A stretch of 64,000 nucleotides of DNA from Mycolicibacterium neoaurum (GCF_036946495.1 NZ_JAQIIX010000002.1:2728001-2792000), one strand, 5' to 3'; shown: positions 32,959-42,186, numbered from the stretch's first letter. Notes: a model not told the origin generated them from the sequence alone. A program made the numbers and translations.

Positions 32959-34532
32959 GCGACGATCTGCTGGTCGAGGTCCGCGGGCTGACGGTGTCCT
33001 TCGACAGTGTTCGTAATCCTGACGGCACCCCACTACCGGTCGTGCGAGGCGTCGATCTGAGCATCCGGCGCGGCCGGATCCTGGCCATCGTCGGGGAATC
33101 CGGTTCCGGAAAGTCGGTGACGGCGCGTGCGCTGGTCGGATTGGCTGGGGCCGCAGGGACCGTGACGGCCGAGCATCTGCGCATCCTGGGTATCGACGCG
33201 ACGAAGCACCGCGAGCGGGACTGGCGTGCAGTCCGCGGGGCGCAGATCGGCTTCGTGCTGCAGGACGCGCTCACCTCGCTGGACCCGCTGCGCACTGTGC
33301 AGGCGGAGGTGTCCGAAGCGTTGCGTGTCAAGCGGTCTCAGCGAGTCGATGCGGTGGAGCAACTGCTGGACTCCGTGGGTATTCCGGAACCGGGATACCG
33401 GCGTCGCAACTATCCGCATCAGCTCTCCGGTGGTCTTCGCCAGCGTGCACTGATCGCGTCGGCACTGGCCGGTCGACCCGATGTGCTGATCGCCGATGAG
33501 CCCACCACCGCCCTGGACGTCACCGTGCAGGCTCGCATCCTGACTCTGCTGCGATCACTGGCCGACGACGGCCGCGGTGTCCTACTGATCAGTCATGATC
33601 TGGCCGTGGTGTCCCGGGTGGCCGATGACGTGCTGGTGATGCATCACGGCGAGGTCGTCGAGCGGGGTTCGGTCGAACAGGTGATCCACCATCCGACCCA
33701 CGATTACACGCGTCGGTTGGTGGCCGCCGTCCCGGGCCGCGAGACCCGCGGACGGCGACTGGCCGCACCGGGCAGCCCCGCACCCGGGGCGCCCGCGGTC
33801 GGGCCGCAGATCGTCGCCGATATCGCCGGGGTGAGCAAGTTCTATCGGCGCGGCCGCGCCGCCGAGTTCACCGCAGCCCAGGACGTGACGTTCGCCATCC
33901 GTAGCAGCGAGATCGTTGGCCTGGTCGGTGAATCCGGCTCCGGTAAGTCGACCGTCGCACGAATCGTGACCGGTCTGCTGGCTCCCGACGCAGGGCATGT
34001 CACGGTGAGCCATCCCCGTTTGGGCGCTGTGCAGCTCGTTGCGCAGGACTCGGTCGGCTCCTTTGATCCGCGGTACACCGTACGCGAGATCATCGCCGAG
34101 ACAGTCGCGCTCGGCCATCACGGTAGAACGGCCAGGCAGCAACGTATCCGAGAACTGTTGGACCTGGTCCACCTACCTGCTGCGGTCATCGATCGCCACC
34201 CCCGGTCGTTGTCCGGCGGGCAACGGCAACGGGTGTCGATAGCCCGGGCGCTGGGATCGGACCCCGAGTTGCTGGTCTGCGATGAGGCGGTGTCCGCACT
34301 CGATGTGTCCATCCAGGCCCAGATTCTCGATCTGCTGCTGGAGATCCGGGCCGCCCGCAACACGGCACTGCTGTTCATCTCCCACGACATCGGTGTGGTC
34401 CATCACGTCGCCGACCGGGTGCTGGTGATGCACCGGGGGCGGGTCGTCGAAGAGGGCTCCGCCGACGAGGTGTTCCAGACACCGCGAGACACCTACACCA
34501 AGACCCTGCTGCAGGCGGTGCCGACGCTGTGA
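32955..34532 (+). CDS. fused dual ABC ATPase (DppD-DppF type)
   Basis: 525 residues with two complete ABC domains. First half: Walker A GESGSGKSVT near residue 42, signature LSGGLRQRALIA and Walker B VLIADEPTTALD. Second half (from about 280): Walker A GESGSGKSTVAR, signature LSGGQRQRVSIA and Walker B LLVCDEAVSALD. Fusion replaces the separate DppD and DppF proteins, giving a single-chain motor for the two permeases upstream. The start is the ATG at 32955, overlapping the permease stop. The importer is closed by the binding protein gene 96 bases downstream. Confidence 0.93.
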   Translation: MSDDLLVEVRGLTVSFDSVRNPDGTPLPVVRGVDLSIRRGRILAIVGESGSGKSVTARALVGLAGAAGTVTAEHLRILGIDATKHRERDWRAVRGAQIGFVLQDALTSLDPLRTVQAEVSEALRVKRSQRVDAVEQLLDSVGIPEPGYRRRNYPHQLSGGLRQRALIASALAGRPDVLIADEPTTALDVTVQARILTLLRSLADDGRGVLLISHDLAVVSRVADDVLVMHHGEVVERGSVEQVIHHPTHDYTRRLVAAVPGRETRGRRLAAPGSPAPGAPAVGPQIVADIAGVSKFYRRGRAAEFTAAQDVTFAIRSSEIVGLVGESGSGKSTVARIVTGLLAPDAGHVTVSHPRLGAVQLVAQDSVGSFDPRYTVREIIAETVALGHHGRTARQQRIRELLDLVHLPAAVIDRHPRSLSGGQRQRVSIARALGSDPELLVCDEAVSALDVSIQAQILDLLLEIRAARNTALLFISHDIGVVHHVADRVLVMHRGRVVEEGSADEVFQTPRDTYTKTLLQAVPTL

Positions 34533-34628
34533 ACGCGCTGTATTCCTGTTGCCACTGACCATCTTTCGGCCACTCCAGACCCCTACCGCACATGGTGTGC
34601 GGAAACATCACGATATGGAAATCACGAC

Positions 34629-36287
34629 ATGACCCGTACCGAACGACCACGAATGGCTGTGCTGCGGTGGGTTGCCGCGGCCCTGGCACTGCTGTTGACC
34701 CTGACAGCCTGCGGGAGTGACTCCGGCAGCAGCCCCGGCAGTGGCGAACCGGTGCGTGGCGGCACGCTGACCGTTGCGCAGGCCGACTATCCCGAGGAGG
34801 GGATGAACCCGCAGGTGCGTGGCTGCTGCAGCGAGGTCCAGGTGCTGCGCAACGCCTTCGACAGCCTGGTGGCCATCGACTACGACGAGTCGATCCACCC
34901 GTGGCTGGCTGAGAGCTACGAGCGCTCCGATGACGGACTGACCTACACCTTCACGCTGCGCCGGGATGTCACGTTCCATGATGGTGAGCCGTTCAACGCT
35001 GCCGCGGTGAAGGCCAACTTCGACAAGATCATCAATGACAAGGAGTACGCGCCCTCGGTGGCGAAGAGCACCTTCCAGACACTGAAGTCGACAGAGGTCG
35101 TCGACGAGTACACGGTGCGTACGGTGCTCTCCGAACCGACCGCAAACTGGCTGAATACCCTTGCATCACTGCAGGGTGCGCAGATTTCACCGAAATCGCT
35201 ACAGAACCCCGATGTCGCCGCCGGTGGTGTTGGGATCGCGGGTACCGGCCCGTTCATCCTGACCGATGTCGTCGAGGGATCCGAACTGCGCTTCAAGCGC
35301 AACGAGGACTACAACTGGCCCTCGGCGCTGGCCCAGCACGATGGCCCGGCGTATCTCGACGAGCTGGTGGTCAAGATCGTCCCCGAGCCCAATGTCCGTG
35401 CCGGGCTGCTGACCTCGCAGGAGGTCGATGCGATCGCCCAGGTCGCGCCCGCCGATATCGCCCAGTTCGACGGTGTGGACGGTTTCCAGTTCGAGTGGAA
35501 GCCGTCCAACGTGTCGCCCTACTCGCTGTACTTCAACGTCACCGGTGACAACAGCAAGGATGTCCGGGTGCGCCGCGCGCTGCGTGAAGCGGTCGATCTG
35601 AACCCGATCATCGACACCGTCCTCCAGGGCAGTTCCGACCGGGCGTGGAGCATCGTTGGGCCGCAGAGTCCGTTCTACGACGCCAAGTACGAAAATGCCT
35701 ACGGTGGCAATGTCGAGGAGGCCAACAAACTGCTCGACGAGGCCGGCTGGACCGGACGCGACAGCGAGGGGTACCGCACCGACGCGACGGGCCGCCGGCT
35801 GACGGTCCGGCTGATCGCAACCGAACCGAAGCCGCCGCTGAGCACCGTGTTGGAGGCCTATCAGGCGGAGGCCCGCACCAACGCCGGCATCGATGTCGAC
35901 CTGCAGTTCCGCGATGAAGGGACCGTCGACGTCGTGCGGGAGACCAATGCCTACGAGGCGTTCCCGCGGGCCGTCGGCGGCGTGGACATCGGTGTGGTGC
36001 TGGAAAAGATCTATGAGACCGGCGGTGCGATCAACGGACCGAAGCTGGAGGACCCGCAGGTCGACGGCTGGCTGGCCGACGGCCGCAGTGCCCTCGACGA
36101 CGGCGCCCGCAAGGCCGCCTACGACAAGGTCGCCCAGTACGCGCTGATCGATCAGGTCACCACGCTGCCGCTGTACACCGAGCGTTACAACGCGGCGGCC
36201 ACCAGCCGGGTACACGAGATCGAACGCTGGTTGGATCCGCCACGCGGCATGACCAACTTCTGGGCCTACGACACCTGGAAGGAATAA
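34629..36287 (+). CDS. ABC transporter substrate-binding lipoprotein (family 5)
   Basis: A 552-residue solute-binding protein. The basic N-terminus (MTRTERPRMAVLRW) and hydrophobic segment end in a lipobox (TLTACGS, Cys near residue 28), followed by a Ser/Gly linker. Family 5 hallmarks are GGTLTVAQADYPEEGMNPQ, SYERSDDGLTYTFTLR, and DVTFHDGEPFNAAAVKANFD. An unusual vicinal Cys pair (RGCCSEVQ near residue 60) occurs in the mature protein. This family binds peptides, nickel chelates, glutathione and other polar compounds; the island suggests a sulfur-containing ligand. It is followed after 6 bases by the second LLM gene. Confidence 0.9.
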   Translation: MTRTERPRMAVLRWVAAALALLLTLTACGSDSGSSPGSGEPVRGGTLTVAQADYPEEGMNPQVRGCCSEVQVLRNAFDSLVAIDYDESIHPWLAESYERSDDGLTYTFTLRRDVTFHDGEPFNAAAVKANFDKIINDKEYAPSVAKSTFQTLKSTEVVDEYTVRTVLSEPTANWLNTLASLQGAQISPKSLQNPDVAAGGVGIAGTGPFILTDVVEGSELRFKRNEDYNWPSALAQHDGPAYLDELVVKIVPEPNVRAGLLTSQEVDAIAQVAPADIAQFDGVDGFQFEWKPSNVSPYSLYFNVTGDNSKDVRVRRALREAVDLNPIIDTVLQGSSDRAWSIVGPQSPFYDAKYENAYGGNVEEANKLLDEAGWTGRDSEGYRTDATGRRLTVRLIATEPKPPLSTVLEAYQAEARTNAGIDVDLQFRDEGTVDVVRETNAYEAFPRAVGGVDIGVVLEKIYETGGAINGPKLEDPQVDGWLADGRSALDDGARKAAYDKVAQYALIDQVTTLPLYTERYNAAATSRVHEIERWLDPPRGMTNFWAYDTWKE

Positions 36288-36293
36288 CACTCG

Positions 36294-37250
36294 ATGACCA
36301 GCCTGCCCGAGTTCGGGATCTTCTTCCGACTCAACGACACCGAGGCCGATCCGGTCCAGCAGTACCACGACGGTCTGGACCTGATCACCCACGCCGAAGA
36401 GCTCGGACTCGATTCGGCGTGGGTCACCTCGCATCACTTCCGCTCGGACAAGGGCACCATCGCCTCGCCGCTGGTGTTCTTGTCCGCAGCCAGCCAGCGC
36501 ACCAGCCGGATCCGGCTGGGTGCCGGCGTCGTCGTGGTCACCCTGGAGAATCCGATCCGGGTGGCCGAGGATGCGGTGATCACCGATGCATTGTCCCGCG
36601 GCCGGCTACAGCTGGGTCTCGGCTCCGGGCTGGAGGATTGGGCCTTCGAGCCGTTCGGCGTGGACTGGGACGACCGGTTACACGTGTATGCGGAGAAGAC
36701 GGCGGCGTTGCGGTCGGCCCTGGACGGTGATGACCTCGGCGGCGGCCGACACCTCTACCCGCCCGCCGGTGATCTGCCGAACCGGTTGTGGCGGGTGGCC
36801 AGTGATCCCGCCGAAGCTGCGCGGATCGGGCGGGCGGGTGACAACCTGCTTCTGAGGTCCTCCAAGGCGCTGTCGTTCGAGGGCAACCTGGACCGGCACA
36901 GCGAGGCCATCGACGGGTTCCGCGAGCATGCCGGCCCCGGCCAGCGGATCGCGGCGTCCCGGACCGTCATCGTCGCCGAGACGACGGCGGCGGCGCGGGA
37001 GTTGGCGGGTCAGCGGGCGATTGACCTGCATCTGAAGAACGGCAACGGTGAGCCGTGGTACGGCGATCCGGAGTTTGTGCGTGAACGACTGCACAACGAC
37101 CCGGAACTCTATCTGGTGGACGAGGTGCTGCTGCAGGTGGCGCCGGCCAAACTGACTCTGGCGCAATGGAAAAAGAACCTGGACTTGATCGTGTCGGAGG
37201 TGCTCGACCCGGTCCGCAACATAGGAGACCGCTTTGCGCGGGTCTCGTGA
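36294..37250 (+). CDS. LLM-class flavin-dependent oxidoreductase (short form)
   Basis: 318 residues of the luciferase-like fold: FGIFFRLNDTEADP, EELGLDSAWVTSHHFRSDKGT (the His-rich flavin region), RIRLGAGVVVVTLENPIRVAEDA, and DALSRGRLQLGLGSGLE. It is about 140 residues shorter than the island's other LLM protein and belongs to a different branch, so it probably oxidises a different intermediate or the product of the first. Operon position: between the binding protein (6 bases upstream) and the MocR regulator (15 bases downstream). Confidence 0.86.
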   Translation: MTSLPEFGIFFRLNDTEADPVQQYHDGLDLITHAEELGLDSAWVTSHHFRSDKGTIASPLVFLSAASQRTSRIRLGAGVVVVTLENPIRVAEDAVITDALSRGRLQLGLGSGLEDWAFEPFGVDWDDRLHVYAEKTAALRSALDGDDLGGGRHLYPPAGDLPNRLWRVASDPAEAARIGRAGDNLLLRSSKALSFEGNLDRHSEAIDGFREHAGPGQRIAASRTVIVAETTAAARELAGQRAIDLHLKNGNGEPWYGDPEFVRERLHNDPELYLVDEVLLQVAPAKLTLAQWKKNLDLIVSEVLDPVRNIGDRFARVS

Positions 37251-37265
37251 CCCCAGGCCGGGCCG

Positions 37266-38636
37266 ATGAGTGCCCCCGGGCACGTCGACGCCGGCTGGCT
37301 GGCCGGGCGGCTGGCCGCGGACAACGCCCGCGAACTCGGTAGAGGGTTGACTCAGCTGATCGACGGTGGCGAGCTGAGCCCGGGGACCCAGCTGCCGACG
37401 ATCAGGGACTTCGCCCGCGCCGCCGGTGTCAGCCCGGGCACCGTGATGGCGGCGTGGAGCCGGGTCCGCGACACCGGACGCCTGGAGACGCGGCGCCGCG
37501 GCGGCACCGTGGTGGCCGGCGCGGCGCCGGTTACCCGCAACCGTGCGGACTTCGGCTGGCCGCAGGTCGAGATGTCTTTGGTGACACCGGATCCCGCCGT
37601 GCAACCCGATCTGCGGGCGGCGATCGTCGCCGCATTGGGCACCGGGGATCTGCACGCCGCTCAGCGCGCCTACATCACCCCGGAGCTGTTGCGCGCGGTG
37701 CAGCCGGGATGGCCGTTCGTGGCGCAGTCCTGGAACTGCGTGGGCGGCGGGAGTGAGGCGCTGGTCCTGGCCAGTGCCGCGGCCGCCGGTGGCGTCGAGG
37801 TGGATGCCGGCGGGCTGATCGCCGTGGAGGAACCGGTCAGCCCGGGTTACCTGGACATCCTGCGCCATCTGGGTATCGGCGCCGTCGGCGTGCGCGCCGA
37901 CACCGAGGGGCCGACGGTGGACTCGGTGGCCGCGGCGGTACGTGCCGGGGCGTCCGCGGTGGTGCTGCAGCCCAGCGGGGCCTATGCCGTCACCGGCGGC
38001 CTGACCCCGGCCCGCGCAGCCGAATTGGCCGAGCTGTTGCGCGCACATCCCGGGGTGTGGGTGATCGAGGATGACAGCGCCGGCCCGTTGGCGGCCACGG
38101 AGCCGGCCACCTTGGGTACCTGGCTGCCGGACCAGGTCGTCCGGATCCGTAGTTACTGCAAGGCCTTCGGTATCGACCTGCGTTCGGCGGTGCTGGGTGG
38201 CAGCGGAGAGCTGGTGGAACGGACCGTCCGGTTGCGCAGCTTCGGGATGGCGTCCAACAGCCGGATCCTGCAGAACGCGCTGGCGGACCTGATCGAGGAC
38301 GACGCGGTCGCCGATCAGATGGCACGGGCCCGTGCGGTGTACGGCCGCAGACGGCAGGCGGCGCTGACGGCCTTCGCGGCCGTCGGACTGCCCGCCACAT
38401 CGGGGGACAACGGCTTTGTGGTCTGGGTACCGGTCCCGGACGAGACCTCGGCGCTGATCAATCTGGCCCGGCAGGGCATCGTGGTGGCCGCCGGCGCCAA
38501 GTCCTTCGTCAGCACGTCCACCGGTCTGCTGCGGGTGTCGATCCTGCAACTGCCCGACGACGACGAGCTGATCGGTGATCTCGCCCGCGCGGTGCGCGCG
38601 GCCATCCACTCGGCGGACCGGGAGTACTTCGACTGA
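37266..38636 (+). CDS. MocR-family regulator (GntR wHTH + aminotransferase domain)
   Basis: 456 residues. The N-terminal winged helix (residues 15-85) has GTQLPTIRDFARAAGVSPGTVMAAWSRV. The remainder is a fold-type I aminotransferase-like domain with WVIEDDSAGP and the PLP-binding Lys in RIRSYCKAFGIDLRSAVLGG. MocR proteins use PLP and an amino-compound effector to control linked genes. As last gene of the rhodanese-LLM-ABC-LLM operon it is the obvious regulator of the island; the 28554-28800 region is its likely target. An amino-acid-like sulfur compound as effector is inference. Confidence 0.9.
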   Translation: MSAPGHVDAGWLAGRLAADNARELGRGLTQLIDGGELSPGTQLPTIRDFARAAGVSPGTVMAAWSRVRDTGRLETRRRGGTVVAGAAPVTRNRADFGWPQVEMSLVTPDPAVQPDLRAAIVAALGTGDLHAAQRAYITPELLRAVQPGWPFVAQSWNCVGGGSEALVLASAAAAGGVEVDAGGLIAVEEPVSPGYLDILRHLGIGAVGVRADTEGPTVDSVAAAVRAGASAVVLQPSGAYAVTGGLTPARAAELAELLRAHPGVWVIEDDSAGPLAATEPATLGTWLPDQVVRIRSYCKAFGIDLRSAVLGGSGELVERTVRLRSFGMASNSRILQNALADLIEDDAVADQMARARAVYGRRRQAALTAFAAVGLPATSGDNGFVVWVPVPDETSALINLARQGIVVAAGAKSFVSTSTGLLRVSILQLPDDDELIGDLARAVRAAIHSADREYFD

Positions 38637-38683
38637 GCAGGATCAGATCTGCACCCGCGTGGCACCACACCTCACCTTCCCAC

Positions 38684-38741
38684 CGAGCGTGCCTGTCTGC
38701 GGCCGGACATGCGCTCTGAGCGTAAAGTTTCCGCACGCTCG
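38684..38741. repeat. imperfect stem-loop/REP-like inverted repeat between convergent genes
   Basis: Arms CGAGCGTGC (38684-38692) and GCACGCTCG (38733-38741) enclose a 40-base loop with a small inner TGTC/GACA pairing. It lies between the stops of the MocR gene and the convergent SDR gene, so it can end both transcripts. The arm sequence shares the CGAGCGT core with the 49-bp palindromes around the DUF559 gene. Confidence 0.55.
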
Positions 38742-38751
38742 TCGGGATCGA

Positions 38752-39576
38752 TCAGCCCTGCGCCTCGACCGAGACCGGTTGCCACTCCCGCCAGGTCTGC
38801 AGGCGCTGGGCGTAATCGGCCTCGGCCAGCTGCAACGGCAATTCGCCGAAGAACACCCGCAGCGGCGGCTGCTCGGCATCGACGATCTTGAGCACGGCGG
38901 CGGCCGAGGCCTGCGGGTCGCCCGATTTCGCGGTGCGCTTGGCGCGGGCGTCGGCGGCCTGCTGGTGGGCCTCGGCGTAGTCCGGCAGCGGAGTGGCCCG
39001 TTTGGCCGAGGAGCCGGCCCAATCGGTGTCGAACCCGCCCGGTTCGATCAGCGTGACGTGGATGCCGAAGTCGGCGACCTCCTGGGCCAGCGACTGCGAG
39101 AAGCCCTCCAGCGCCCACTTGGACGCGTGATAGATGCCGACGTTCTGAAATGCCGTGATGCCGCCGATCGAGGACACCTGCAGGATGTGCCCGCTGCGCT
39201 GGGCCCGCAGGAACGGCAGCGCGGCCTGGGTGACCCACAGCGCACCGAAGACGTTCGTCTCGATCTGGTCGCGTGCCTCGGCCTCGGTGAGCTCCTCGAT
39301 GAAGCCGAACTGCCCGTATCCGGCGTTGTTGACGATGACGTCGAGCCGACCGAAATGCTCGTGGGCACGCTGCACCGCGGCGAAATCGGCCGCTCGATCG
39401 GTCACGTCGAGCTGCAGCGGCAGCAGCGCGTCCCCGTACCGGGCCACCAGATCGTCAAGCGTGGTGGTATCCCGGGCCGTCGCGGCGACCCGGTCCCCGC
39501 GTTCGAGGGCGGCGATCGTCCACTCCCGGCCGAAGCCGCGGGACGCGCCGGTGATGAACCAGACCTTCTCAGTCAT
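38752..39576 (-). CDS. SDR-family oxidoreductase
   Basis: 274 residues. TGASRGFG near residue 11 with Arg following suggests NADP(H); NNAGYGQFG near 86, VSSIGGITAF (catalytic Ser) and IYHASKWALEG (Tyr-Lys) are intact, and a C-terminal extension of about 70 residues follows the core. This is the pattern of many actinobacterial proteins annotated as oxidoreductase/SDR with fused-type C-terminus. An AAAGG ribosome site precedes the ATG at 39576. It is the last gene before the men backbone resumes; its role is unknown. Confidence 0.86.
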   Translation of the reverse strand: MTEKVWFITGASRGFGREWTIAALERGDRVAATARDTTTLDDLVARYGDALLPLQLDVTDRAADFAAVQRAHEHFGRLDVIVNNAGYGQFGFIEELTEAEARDQIETNVFGALWVTQAALPFLRAQRSGHILQVSSIGGITAFQNVGIYHASKWALEGFSQSLAQEVADFGIHVTLIEPGGFDTDWAGSSAKRATPLPDYAEAHQQAADARAKRTAKSGDPQASAAAVLKIVDAEQPPLRVFFGELPLQLAEADYAQRLQTWREWQPVSVEAQG

Positions 39577-39735
39577 GTGGCTGCCTTTCTCGGGGAGTGT
39601 TCTTCCCGCCAGCAGACGCATATACCCCCATCACAGGCCGAAACCAGGGGAACAGCTGTCTGCTCACGCAAGGTTCAACGTCACCAGACGCAGCCCATTC
39701 CGGGAAGCCCGGGACTCACAGGTAGTTTTGATCTG

Positions 39736-40422
39736 GTGAGCAGGGCGTCGTTGGAGAAGAATCCGCATGAGGTGGCGTCGATGTTCGACGCCGTGGCCCG
39801 CCGCTACGACATCACCAATACGGTGATGTCGCTCGGCCAGGACCGGTTCTGGCGGCGGCAGACCCGCGCGGCGCTGGGGATCGGGCCGGGGGACAAGGTG
39901 CTCGACCTGGCTGCCGGGACGGCGGTGTCGACGGTCGAGCTGGCGAGCTCGGGTGCGTGGTGTGTGGCGGCGGACTTCTCGGTCGGCATGCTGTCGGCCG
40001 GGGCATCCCGGGCGGTACCCAAGGTGGGTGCCGACGCCACCAGGCTGCCGTTCGCCGATGATTCCTTCGACGCGGTGACCATCAGCTTCGGTCTGCGCAA
40101 CGTCGTCGACCATGTGGCCGGACTGCGCGAGATGGCGCGGGTGACCCGCCCGGGCGGCCGGCTGGTGGTGTGCGAGTTCTCCACGCCCACCAACGCGCTG
40201 TTCTCCACGGTCTACAAGGAATACCTGATGCGGGCGTTGCCGGGGATGGCCACGGCGGTGTCGAGCAATCCCGAGGCTTATGTCTATCTGGCCGAGTCGA
40301 TCCGCGCCTGGCCGACACAGGCCGAACTGGCCGCCCGCATCCGCGAGGCCGGGTGGGATTCGGTGCGCTGGCGCAACCTCACCGGAGGGATCGTCGCGCT
40401 GCACGCCGCCGTCAAACCGTGA
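39736..40422 (+). CDS. menG: demethylmenaquinone methyltransferase MenG (UbiE family)
   Basis: 228 residues, SAM-dependent C-methyltransferase for the last ring step of menaquinone synthesis. UbiE motifs are present: MFDAVARRYDITNTVMS, KVLDLAAGTAVSTVEL (SAM-binding motif I), DSFDAVTISFGLRNVVD and RVTRPGGRLVVCEFS. The GTG at 39736 gives the family start (SRASLEKNPHEVASMF); the much longer frame upstream is antisense to the SDR. In M. tuberculosis it directly follows mgtA. Its stop overlaps the next gene (GTGA). Confidence 0.95.
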   Translation: MSRASLEKNPHEVASMFDAVARRYDITNTVMSLGQDRFWRRQTRAALGIGPGDKVLDLAAGTAVSTVELASSGAWCVAADFSVGMLSAGASRAVPKVGADATRLPFADDSFDAVTISFGLRNVVDHVAGLREMARVTRPGGRLVVCEFSTPTNALFSTVYKEYLMRALPGMATAVSSNPEAYVYLAESIRAWPTQAELAARIREAGWDSVRWRNLTGGIVALHAAVKP

Positions 40423-41363
40423 GCGTTCCCGTCCTGGCGATCGCCGGTTTCCTCGGCGCAGGGAAGACCACCCTGCTCAACCATCTGCTGCGCAACAGCC
40501 GCGGGGTGCGAATCGGCGCGCTGGTCAACGATTTCGGTGCGGTCAACATCGACGCGATGCTGGTCGCCGGGCAGGTCGATGCCATGGCCTCGCTGTCCAA
40601 CGGCTGTATCTGCTGCGCGGTGGACGCGTCGGAGGCCGCCGAGATGCTCGGCAAGCTGGCCGCCGTGCGACCCGCGCTGGACCTGATCGTCGTGGAGGCC
40701 AGCGGTGTCGCGGAGCCGCAGGTGTTGGCCCGCACCATCGCCACCGCCGAGGACGACCGCTTCCATTACGCGGGGCTGGTACTGGTGGTCGACGCCGTCC
40801 AGCCCGCCGATCTGGGCCATGGTGTGGCGGTGGCGGATCTGGTGGTGCTCAACAAGATCAGCGAGGCGTCCGCCGATGATGTGGCCGTCAGGATCCGCGA
40901 GCTCAATCCGCGGGTGCCGGTGCTGCCCACCGACTTCGCGCGCATCGATCCCGAGCTGCTGATCGATCCGCCGGTAGCGCGGAAACCGCAGGCGCAGTTG
41001 TCCTTCGACGAACTGCTGCACGATCACGACGACCACCACGATCATCACCACCCCGAGTATCAGAGCGTGCAGTTCTGCACCGGTGACACGGTCAACCCGC
41101 GGCACTTCCTGCAGTTCCTCCAGGCCCGCCCCCAAGGGCTGTACCGGGCAAAGGGTTTCGTCGATTTCGGATCCGACGGCCGGTTCCTGGTACAGCTGGT
41201 CGGCAGCTCGCTACGGTTCCAGAAGGCGCGCGGCCGCGGTACCGAGTTGGTGTTGATCGGCACCGGGATGGACGTCGCCGCACTGGAGGCGGGCCTGGCC
41301 GACTGCACCCGTGAGCCTGCCGACGAGAACGCGATGTTGGGGCTGGGCAAGTACATGGTGTGA
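40419..41363 (+). CDS. COG0523 (CobW/YeiR-like) GTPase, putative metal chaperone
   Basis: 314 residues. P-loop GFLGAGKTTLLNHLL near residue 8, the COG0523 metal motif CICC in SNGCICCAV near 63, a guanine-specificity NKIS near 145, and a CobW C-terminal domain ending in GRFLVQLVGSSLRFQ. Between the domains is a His-rich stretch, HDHDDHHDHHHPEYQ (near 205), likely to bind zinc, cobalt or nickel. The GTG at 40419 overlaps the menG stop, so it is translated with a menaquinone enzyme that needs no metal; the reason for this coupling is unclear. A zinc-delivery role is the family-based guess. Confidence 0.9.
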   Translation: MSVPVLAIAGFLGAGKTTLLNHLLRNSRGVRIGALVNDFGAVNIDAMLVAGQVDAMASLSNGCICCAVDASEAAEMLGKLAAVRPALDLIVVEASGVAEPQVLARTIATAEDDRFHYAGLVLVVDAVQPADLGHGVAVADLVVLNKISEASADDVAVRIRELNPRVPVLPTDFARIDPELLIDPPVARKPQAQLSFDELLHDHDDHHDHHHPEYQSVQFCTGDTVNPRHFLQFLQARPQGLYRAKGFVDFGSDGRFLVQLVGSSLRFQKARGRGTELVLIGTGMDVAALEAGLADCTREPADENAMLGLGKYMV

Positions 41364-41440
41364 GCACCGGGGGACTACGGACTTTCCGGGACGTCCACGA
41401 CCTGCCGTGGTGCCAGCCTGGATGCGTGAACACGTCGAAT

Positions 41441-42184
41441 ATGAGGATCACCGTCGTCGGCGCCACCGGTCTGATCGGACGCCAACTCGTGCCGATGCTG
41501 AGTGGCCGCGGCCACGATGTCGTCGCCGCCTCCCGGGCAACGGGTGTGGATCTGCTCACCGGCGACGGTCTCGCCGACGCGTTGGCAGGTGCCGATGTGG
41601 TGATCGATGTCATCAACGCCCCGACCCCCGAGGACTCGGCACAGCAGTTCTTCGAGCAGACCTCGTCGACCCTGGCCGCCGCGGTTCGCGCGTCATCGAT
41701 CCGGCACCATGTCGTCCTGTCGATCGTCGGAGCCGACGTCATGGCCCGCTACGCCGGGTATCTGCGCGGCAAGCTGGCCCAGGAACATGCCGCTGCGGGA
41801 TCGGGGGTGCCGTGGACGGTGCTGCGGGCGACGCAGTTCCACGAACTGGCCGAACCCATCACCGAATCGATGATCCGCGACGGCGAGGTGCGCGCACCCG
41901 TCGCCGGGATCCAGACCGTCGATTCCGCCGAGGTGACCGCCGTCCTTGCCGGGATCGTCACCGGCACACCGACCGACGGGGTGCGGGAGGTCGGTGGCCC
42001 ACAGAAGATGTCGTTCGCCGAGATGGCCCGCGTGGTGCTGCAACGGCAGGGACGCGAGCTGCCGGTCGTCGACGACCCGGTGGCCACCGATCACGGCATC
42101 CCCGTCGACGAGACGACGCTGGTCACCGGTGCCGGTGCCGACCTGTGCACCACGGAGTTGGCCGATTGGCTGGCACGGCACTGA
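41441..42184 (+). CDS. NmrA-like NAD(P)-binding protein
   Basis: 247 residues of the atypical SDR/NmrA-like fold: ITVVGATGLIGRQLV at the N-terminus, ADVVIDVINAPTPEDS, and a C-terminal region typical of quinone-reductase- or sensor-like members; the Tyr-x3-Lys pair is seen in YLRGKLAQE. The ATG at 41441 is used; a GTG at 41426 would add five residues. It ends 2 bases from the convergent acyltransferase. Target and cofactor use are unknown. Confidence 0.82.
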   Translation: MRITVVGATGLIGRQLVPMLSGRGHDVVAASRATGVDLLTGDGLADALAGADVVIDVINAPTPEDSAQQFFEQTSSTLAAAVRASSIRHHVVLSIVGADVMARYAGYLRGKLAQEHAAAGSGVPWTVLRATQFHELAEPITESMIRDGEVRAPVAGIQTVDSAEVTAVLAGIVTGTPTDGVREVGGPQKMSFAEMARVVLQRQGRELPVVDDPVATDHGIPVDETTLVTGAGADLCTTELADWLARH

Positions 42185-42186
42185 CC

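Noticed and set aside
36678..38609. 643-codon open frame on the minus strand
   Set aside because: Antisense to the second LLM and MocR genes; low-complexity His/Gln/Arg composition.
38575..39735. In-frame upstream extension of menG by 387 codons
   Set aside because: The extension is antisense to the SDR at 38752-39576 and MenG has its normal N-terminus at the GTG 39736.
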